A DNA stretch of 36,306 bases, taken from assembly GCA_009693115.1 (NCBI GenBank), contig SHXW01000023.1:1-36306 (forward strand). Reading direction: 5' to 3'. Source of the DNA: Dehalococcoidia bacterium (GTDB taxonomy: Bacteria; Chloroflexota; Dehalococcoidia; Lucifugimonadales; Lucifugimonadaceae). A program made the position numbers and the translations under genes. Below are positions 31,872 through 36,306 of the stretch, piece by piece. Position 1 is the stretch's first letter. Every line of letters starts with the position of its first letter. The notes beneath the pieces were generated by a model. That model searched no databases. It was not told where the DNA came from and saw only the letters and a list, made by a program, of their open reading frames with translations.

Positions 31872-33665
31872 TTGACCACGACACACCCAACCCAGACACC
31901 AAAGTGGACGCCCGACCCGAAGGGCCAGCGCATCCTGACCATCCTCCCCGGCGAGATAGAGAATTTCGAGAACGAGGTCAGCAAGTTCCGCGCCGGCCAG
32001 GTGGACGCCACCCAGTTCACCCGCTTCCGCCTCCGCCAGGGCATCTACGGGCAGCGTCAGGCTGACCGCCAGATGGTCCGGGTGAAGATCCCCTTCGGCG
32101 GCCTCACGTATGAGCAGATGGTCGTCCTCGGCAAGGTCTGCGACCGCTACACCCCCCTGAAGAAGGGTCACCTGACAACGCGCGAGAACGTCCAATACCA
32201 CCACGTTCCGCTTCCTGACGTTCCCGGTCTGCTCCGCATGATCGGCGACGTGGGCCTGACGACGCGTGAGGCGTGCGGCAACACAGTCCGCAACGTGGTC
32301 GCCAACCCCACCTCCGGCGTGCTCAAGGGCGAGGCGTTTGACGTGACGCCCTACGTGGCGGCCTACGCGCGCTGGTTCCTGCGCCACGCCACGACGCAGG
32401 ACATGCCCCGCAAGGTCAAGACTGCCTTCTCCAGCGCCGCCACAGACCCCTCGATCACGAAGATCCATGACATGGGGTTCATCGCAAAGGTGAAAGACGG
32501 CAAACGCGGCTTCGAGATCCTCGTCGGCGGAGGCACCTCGATCATGCCCCGACTCGCCGACACGCTCTTTGATTTCGTCCCCGTCGAGGACTTCATCACT
32601 TCGGCGGAAGCCGCCCTCCGCATCTTCAACCGCCAGGATGAAGAGCGGAAGAACCGCATGAAAGCCCGCATCAAGTACACACTCACGCGCCTCGGCGTTG
32701 AAGAGTTCCGACGCCAGGTCCTGGAAGAGCTTAAGGGCGACTGGGCGAAGAACAAGCCCGACCTTAACAAGCTGCTCTGGCACGAGGACGAGGAGAAGCT
32801 CGCCGCGCCAAAACCCGCCCACCCCACGCCATGGCCAAAGAGCGACGCCGCGTTCGACCTGTGGGTGAAGGAAAACACCGAAGAACAGAAGCAGCCCGGG
32901 TTCCGCATCGTGTACGCGCTCGTGGATCGCGGTGACATCTTCGCCGAGCAGTGGACGCCGCTCGCAGAATTGGCGAAGGAGTTCGCAGGCAGCCGCGTCC
33001 GCATTGACCAGCAGCAGAACATGGTCTTCCGATGGGTCCGCACAGAATCACTCTATGACTTCTACCTGCAGCTGAAGAAGGTAGGCTTCGCCGGCACGGG
33101 ACGCGAGACGATCAAGGACATCGTGACCTGCCCTGGTACAGACTCCTGCAAGCTCGGAATCACTTCTTCGATGGGCCTGAACAAGGCCCTGACCGAAATG
33201 CTGGACACGATAGACGTGTCCGACCCGCTCATCAGAGAACTGCACATCAAGGCGTCAGGCTGCCCGAACGGGTGCGGCCAGCACCACATAGCCAACATCG
33301 GCTTCCACGGCGCAGCAATGAAGGGCCAGGGCGGTCAGGCGCCGGCTTACGAACTGTTCCTCGGCGGGAACTACGAATCGAAGACCGGAGCGACGCGCTT
33401 CGGCACGCGCATCAAGGCCCGCGTACCGGCCAGGATGGCACCGCAGGCCGTGAAGTCTCTTCTCGACTATTACAAGTCCAACCGGCAGCAGGATGAGCGT
33501 TTCAACGCTTTCGTGGACCGCGTCGGCACGAAGCCCTTCGAGGCGCTGTTCGGCGAGTTTGGGGACATCGGCCCGCTCAACCGCGAGAACATCGAGAAGT
33601 ACATGGACTGGGGCAAGACCGTCCTGTACAAGATCGAACGCGGCGAGGGCGAGTGCGCGGTATAG
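31872..33665 (+). CDS. Sirohaem/[4Fe-4S] nitrite/sulfite reductase, probably assimilatory sulfite reductase
   Basis: The product of about 597 residues has two ferredoxin-like half-domains and two sirohaem-reductase halves. Cluster/sirohaem cysteines are Cys420, Cys426 (TCPGTDSC) and Cys464, Cys468 (SGCPNGC). Sirohaem-binding segments RFRLRQGIYGQRQ and HLTTRENVQYHH are present, as is EACGNTVRNV with Cys135. Tyr59 and Cys135 correspond, by motif, to the Tyr-Cys pair reported near sirohaem in the ferredoxin-dependent sulfite reductase NirA of Mycobacterium. TTG at 31872 has AGGAG (31860-31864) 7 nt upstream; the longer frame from GTG 31791 starts inside the terminator stem and is rejected. The upstream cysteine attenuator favours sulfite over nitrite as substrate. 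The electron donor is presumably ferredoxin, because no flavin subunit is near. Confidence 0.92.
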   Translation: MTTTHPTQTPKWTPDPKGQRILTILPGEIENFENEVSKFRAGQVDATQFTRFRLRQGIYGQRQADRQMVRVKIPFGGLTYEQMVVLGKVCDRYTPLKKGHLTTRENVQYHHVPLPDVPGLLRMIGDVGLTTREACGNTVRNVVANPTSGVLKGEAFDVTPYVAAYARWFLRHATTQDMPRKVKTAFSSAATDPSITKIHDMGFIAKVKDGKRGFEILVGGGTSIMPRLADTLFDFVPVEDFITSAEAALRIFNRQDEERKNRMKARIKYTLTRLGVEEFRRQVLEELKGDWAKNKPDLNKLLWHEDEEKLAAPKPAHPTPWPKSDAAFDLWVKENTEEQKQPGFRIVYALVDRGDIFAEQWTPLAELAKEFAGSRVRIDQQQNMVFRWVRTESLYDFYLQLKKVGFAGTGRETIKDIVTCPGTDSCKLGITSSMGLNKALTEMLDTIDVSDPLIRELHIKASGCPNGCGQHHIANIGFHGAAMKGQGGQAPAYELFLGGNYESKTGATRFGTRIKARVPARMAPQAVKSLLDYYKSNRQQDERFNAFVDRVGTKPFEALFGEFGDIGPLNRENIEKYMDWGKTVLYKIERGEGECAV

Positions 33666-33676
33666 GGCACTTCTCT

Positions 33677-33698
33677 CCCTCTCCCTGCAGAGAGAGGG
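33677..33698. repeat. CCCTCTC inverted repeat (REP-like)
   Basis: CCCTCTC (33677-33683) and GAGAGGG (33692-33698) form a 7-bp stem just after the reductase stop. Related CCCTCTCCC/GGGAGAGGG arms recur near 35234-35318, suggesting a small dispersed palindromic element. Confidence 0.5.
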
Positions 33699-33732
33699 TT
33701 GGGGTGTGGAACGCGAATTAACTAGATTGAAT

Positions 33733-33772
33733 TAACAAGAGAGGGCACGATTTATCGTGCCCTCTCTTGTTA
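33733..33772. terminator. Bidirectional terminator between convergent genes
   Basis: A perfect 19-bp inverted repeat (33733-33751 and 33754-33772, arms TAACAAGAGAGGGCACGAT and its complement) encloses only two bases. It lies between the convergent sulfite/nitrite reductase and Ldh_2 genes. The A/T-rich outer ends supply short U-tracts in both directions, so it could end both transcripts. Confidence 0.75.
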
Positions 33773-33793
33773 TCTGCCGTCGCGTCGCGACCC

Positions 33794-34894
33794 CTACTTC
33801 TTCGTCAGGTTCCAGGGGATGCTGAACTCGGCACAGATGCCCTTGAACCAGTCCACTACCTCCGGGTGCAAGGGGATGCCGTTCTTGCGCCGTTCAATCT
33901 CCGTCTCATATTCGGAAATCCCTGCGTAAATCACGCGGTCGTGACCCGGCGCGGGCTTCGTCTTTGAAAAGCCTTCGAGCATGCCGTCCATATTGGCTTT
34001 GAACTCGTCAACCTCTCCGAAGGCGGCGATGTCGTATGCAGCGACAAAGTGCCCGCGGCGGTTGTTGGCGAGCGTGGCGAACCCGGGCGCGAACGATAGC
34101 TGTCCGCACAGGATGTCCACGATCGCCGCCATGGAGTAGCCCTTGTGCGAGCCCAGCTCGCGCGTTGAGCCGAGCGGGAGCTGCATCCGGACTGACCCGG
34201 CGGCGAACTCTGGTGTCGATCCGCCCTCCATGTCGGGCGTGCCATCGTCCTTAGCCACCCACCCCGGCAGCAGCTTCTTGCCGTTGCGGCGCGCCAGGCC
34301 GATCTTGTTGCCCGCGATCGTCGTCATGGCTGCGTCGAAGATGAACATGGGCTGCTTGCCCGCAGGAACGGCCACGGCGATGGGGTTGGTGCCGAGCTTC
34401 GGCTCTGCTCCGAACGTAGGGACCAGCGAGTTGCCGCCGCCAGTCATGCACCAACCGACCATGTCCTGCTTGGCGGCCATGACGGCGTGATACCCGGCTG
34501 CGCCTAGGTGGCCCGAATTGCGGATGACGACGACGCTCGTGCCGTACTTGCGGGCCTTTTCTATACAGATCTCCATCGCCTTCGGGGTGATCATCAGACC
34601 CAGGCCGCGGTCGCCGTCTATGACGGCCGTGGTGGGCGTCTCCCTGACGATCTTCCAGACCGGCGAAGGGTTGATGGTCTTGTTGTTATAGCCCTGCACG
34701 TATGCCCGGAGCATGTTGGAGACGCCGTGCGTGTCCACGCCCAGGAGGTCGGCGTATATGAGGACGTCTGTGCCAAGCTGGGCCTGGTCCTTCGGGACGC
34801 CGCACTTCATGAAGATGGCCTCGGTCGTCGAGCGCAGCGCAGGCTCCATGACGTGAACGGCTATTTCATCAGGTACGTGGAAGTGTTTGAGCAA
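33794..34894 (-). CDS. Ldh_2 (malate/L-lactate/ureidoglycolate-type) NAD(P)-dependent dehydrogenase
   Basis: The 366-residue product belongs to the Ldh_2 family, which is unrelated to the classical LDH/MDH Rossmann enzymes and oxidises 2-hydroxyacids or related substrates. Visible blocks are the substrate-side GVDTHGVSN (52-60), RNSGHLGAAGYHA with the presumed catalytic His129, LGTNPIAVAVP, and the late GSHKGYSMAAIVDILCG. TTG at 34894 has AAAAGGA about 9 nt upstream. Which hydroxyacid it uses cannot be told. It converges on the reductase gene across a strong palindromic terminator, so the two are separately controlled. Confidence 0.92.
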   Translation of the reverse strand: MLKHFHVPDEIAVHVMEPALRSTTEAIFMKCGVPKDQAQLGTDVLIYADLLGVDTHGVSNMLRAYVQGYNNKTINPSPVWKIVRETPTTAVIDGDRGLGLMITPKAMEICIEKARKYGTSVVVIRNSGHLGAAGYHAVMAAKQDMVGWCMTGGGNSLVPTFGAEPKLGTNPIAVAVPAGKQPMFIFDAAMTTIAGNKIGLARRNGKKLLPGWVAKDDGTPDMEGGSTPEFAAGSVRMQLPLGSTRELGSHKGYSMAAIVDILCGQLSFAPGFATLANNRRGHFVAAYDIAAFGEVDEFKANMDGMLEGFSKTKPAPGHDRVIYAGISEYETEIERRKNGIPLHPEVVDWFKGICAEFSIPWNLTKK

Positions 34895-35481
34895 GTGTGG
34901 TGTTCCTTTTTGAGGTTTGTTCGCGGAAGTCCGTCTGAATATGTTCTCTGGCGGAGCGATGTAGCGCTCCCGGCCAGACCGTGGGCCAGGCTTGGGATGG
35001 TACTACGCGCAAGTAACTCACGACACCGCCCCAGGCAGGGCCACGCCGCGAAGTATCATTCCGAGTCCCTGGCTGCTGCGCACCTTGAGCTTGTCGAAGG
35101 GCGCAGAAGATCGCGTGGGCCGAAGAATCCCGATTCCTCATCCTGAACGAAGCCGAATTATGTTCGGCGATACAGTTCGGTGTCATCCTGAGTCTCGGCG
35201 CACCGCGGACGAAGGAACTCTTCTCGTCGTTTCACCCTCTCCCATTGAGGGGCGGAGACGCGACCCACACCCTGCGACCCGTTGTCACGTGTATCCCGTC
35301 CATTGCAGGGAGAGGGAAGACCGAGGCCCTTCGAACCCGGCCAGCCAGGACGCGTGGGGCGGGCGCGTTGACACCCGTTTGGCCGCGGCGGTAGTCTGAC
35401 AGTTACGCCTCTTATATGGGCGTGACTTGCGGCGATCGGCCCACACCCTGACCTGTAGGCGGCGCCGCCAGAATACCGAGT
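34895..35481. repeat. Intergenic region with degenerate interspersed repeats
   Basis: No gene is supported. It contains a hairpin GGAGCG-ATGTAG-CGCTCC (34953-34970). It also has degraded copies of widespread bacterial intergenic repeats: TCATTCCGAG near 35056, CCTTGAGCTTGTCGAAGGG at 35082-35100, TCATCCTGAACGAAG near 35138, and TCATCCTGAG near 35183 ending in GGACGAAGGAACTCTTCT. CCCTCTCCC near 35235 and GGGAGAGGG near 35309 form long-spaced inverted arms. The repeats end before the promoter-like sequence of tRNA-Ala. Confidence 0.6.
35368..35397 (+). promoter_or_regulatory. Candidate promoter of tRNA-Ala
   Basis: A perfect TTGACA (35368-35373) with an 18-nt spacer precedes TAGTCT (35392-35397), a poor -10. 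Transcription would start about 75 nt before the mature tRNA end. The -35 is convincing, the -10 is not. Confidence 0.4.
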
Positions 35482-35557
35482 GGGGATGTAGCTCAATTGG
35501 GAGAGCGCAGCGTTCGCATCGCTGAGGTTGGGGGTTCGATCCCCCCCATCTCCACCA
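35482..35557 (+). tRNA. tRNA-Ala (anticodon CGC)
   Basis: The cloverleaf is complete: acceptor GGGGATG pairs with CATCTCC, the D arm is GCTC...GAGC, and the anticodon stem is CAGCG/CGCTG with loop TTCGCAT (anticodon CGC, reading GCG). The T arm is GGGGG-TTCGATC-CCCCC, with discriminator A and an encoded CCA. The third acceptor pair is G3-U70, the universal alanine identity element. The gene is 76 nt including CCA. Confidence 0.96.
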
Positions 35558-35791
35558 ACTTTTCCTTTTCTGAATTTCGCCCGGCCTGATGTGGCGATAA
35601 GAGACTGCCATTCGTTCTCCCGAGGTCTGGTTAGGCCGAGGGTCTGGGGATCAATGCGGCCACCGCCCCGGATTCCTCACGACCCGCCTGCGGCGAGTAC
35701 CCCGGGGTTCGGAATGACGGTGATCATGTCATCCTGAACCAAGTTCAGGTTCTCTCGCGAGGCCAGAGACATATCTGGCCGGACCCTTCGG
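35558..35791. repeat. Spacer between the tRNAs with interspersed repeat fragments
   Basis: It contains GATTCCTCACGACC ... GGTTCGGAATGACGG (about 35669-35720) and TCATCCTGAACC followed by a perfect hairpin CCTGAAC-CAA-GTTCAGG (35734-35750). These are forms of the TCATCCTGA/CGGAATGAC repeat family also seen before tRNA-Ala. A second hairpin GGCCAGA-GACATA-TCTGGCC (35761-35780) sits 11 bp before tRNA-Arg. Confidence 0.6.
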
Positions 35792-35867
35792 GCCCCTGTA
35801 GCTCAGTGGACAGAGCAGCGGTTTCCTAAACCGCGTGTCGGCGGTTCAAGTCCGCCCAGGGGCCCCA
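35792..35867 (+). tRNA. tRNA-Arg (anticodon CCU)
   Basis: Acceptor GCCCCTG pairs with CAGGGGC, and the D arm is GCTC...GAGC. The anticodon stem is GCGGT/ACCGC with loop TTCCTAA (anticodon CCT, reading AGG). The T arm is GGCGG-TTCAAGT-CCGCC, and CCA is encoded. The discriminator base is C, whereas A or G is usual for tRNA-Arg. Length is 76 nt. Confidence 0.95.
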
Positions 35868-36306
35868 AACTCCCGCCAATCTCATGGCTTTGGCATGGTC
35901 CAAGGCCGCGCGATCGAGGTTCTGTACCTGATTCTGTACCTTATGGGTAGAAAGCGACGCGCCTGCTGTGCTCAGGGAGTCCACGGCCCATCACACACTC
36001 CCCACAGCCATTCCAGCGCGGCGACTACCCCACGAACCCTGCTCGCGGCGAGCGCAACCGGCCCAGACCGGCAGGGGCGGCAGGCCCAGGTCCGTCAACG
36101 CGGTCACTATGCCCGCACCGGCAAGCCCCGCTCCGCCCGGCGTACAGCCGCGGCCCCTGCTGCGTCCCTGAGCGTGGCTGGCCGATCCCTAGTTCGAACA
36201 TCCAGTGCTGCCTGATTGGCCGAGCGGGCGGTGCCACCCCCCTGCTGGGTACTCCTTACGGAATATGCGCGGGCAACGGTGACGGTACTGGCTCGACGAC
36301 GCAGCC
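35868..36306. other. Region downstream of tRNA-Arg, no gene recognised
   Basis: This 439 bp stretch runs to the window edge. It contains a two-copy 12-bp tandem repeat TTCTGTACCTGA/TTCTGTACCTTA at about 35920-35943. Overlapping frames on both strands (for example 35835-36215 plus, 36025-36237 minus) are Ala/Pro/Arg-rich with no family resemblance. The 3' end of a tRNA is a common integration site, but no integrase is visible before the edge. Confidence 0.4.

Noticed and set aside
31686-32822. Minus-strand frame of 378 codons opposite the sirohaem reductase
   Set aside because: It is a shadow of the reductase gene and also spans the attenuator; no family resemblance.
36025-36237. Minus-strand frame near the right edge
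   Set aside because: Arg/Gly/Pro-rich composition without a ribosome site or family motif; overlapping frames of similar length exist on the other strand.
1-36306. CRISPR arrays, insertion sequences, prophage genes
   Set aside because: No regularly spaced repeats, transposase or phage structural motifs were seen.

Overview
The window is a 36.3 kb stretch of GC-rich bacterial chromosome, roughly 60 % GC by eye. No rRNA or marker protein fixes its taxonomy. The mix of genes points to Chloroflexota, possibly a Dehalococcoidia/SAR202-type lineage: a DUF1501/DUF1800 pair, NHL propellers, TIGR01906/DUF1461 and DUF2203 proteins, an Ldh_2 dehydrogenase, a DapA-like aldolase beside tandem MFS carriers, and many GTG/TTG starts. 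That placement is an inference.

Left part (1-10.1 kb, all on the minus strand). Read in transcription order this is a cupin, DUF1800, DUF1501, an NHL propeller, a glutathione-independent-type formaldehyde dehydrogenase, a second NHL propeller, and a formate dehydrogenase alpha subunit. The formate dehydrogenase looks like two genes because an in-frame UGA interrupts it. That UGA sits exactly at the active-site selenocysteine and is followed by a bacterial SECIS hairpin, so it is one selenoprotein gene of about 951 codons. Together the two dehydrogenases make a formaldehyde to formate to CO2 route. A truncated DppC-type permease remnant lies at the left edge.

Middle part (10.5-26.6 kb). In order: a TIGR01906/DUF1461 membrane protein; DUF2203; an ABC-2 exporter (ATPase and permease); the Holliday junction genes ruvC-ruvA-ruvB; a uracil-DNA-glycosylase-like gene; a heterodimeric ABC exporter with one canonical and one degenerate ATP site; rimI; and a peptide/nickel-type ABC importer operon (lipoprotein plus two permeases, no ATPase in the window).

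Right part (26.7-36.3 kb). In order: a zinc-ribbon membrane protein; a DapA-family lyase divergent from two tandem paralogous MFS carriers; a sirohaem nitrite/sulfite reductase; a convergent Ldh_2 dehydrogenase behind a 19-bp perfect palindrome; then tRNA-Ala(CGC) and tRNA-Arg(CCU) set in degenerate interspersed repeats.

The most striking element is in front of the sulfite/nitrite reductase. A sigma70-like promoter with a perfect TTGACA is followed at about the expected transcription start by an apparently leaderless 11-codon reading frame, MKLCFRPNCAC. Next come mutually exclusive pairing segments and an intrinsic terminator, all before the structural gene. This has the architecture of a cysteine-responsive ribosome-mediated transcription attenuator and implies that the reductase serves sulfite assimilation into cysteine.
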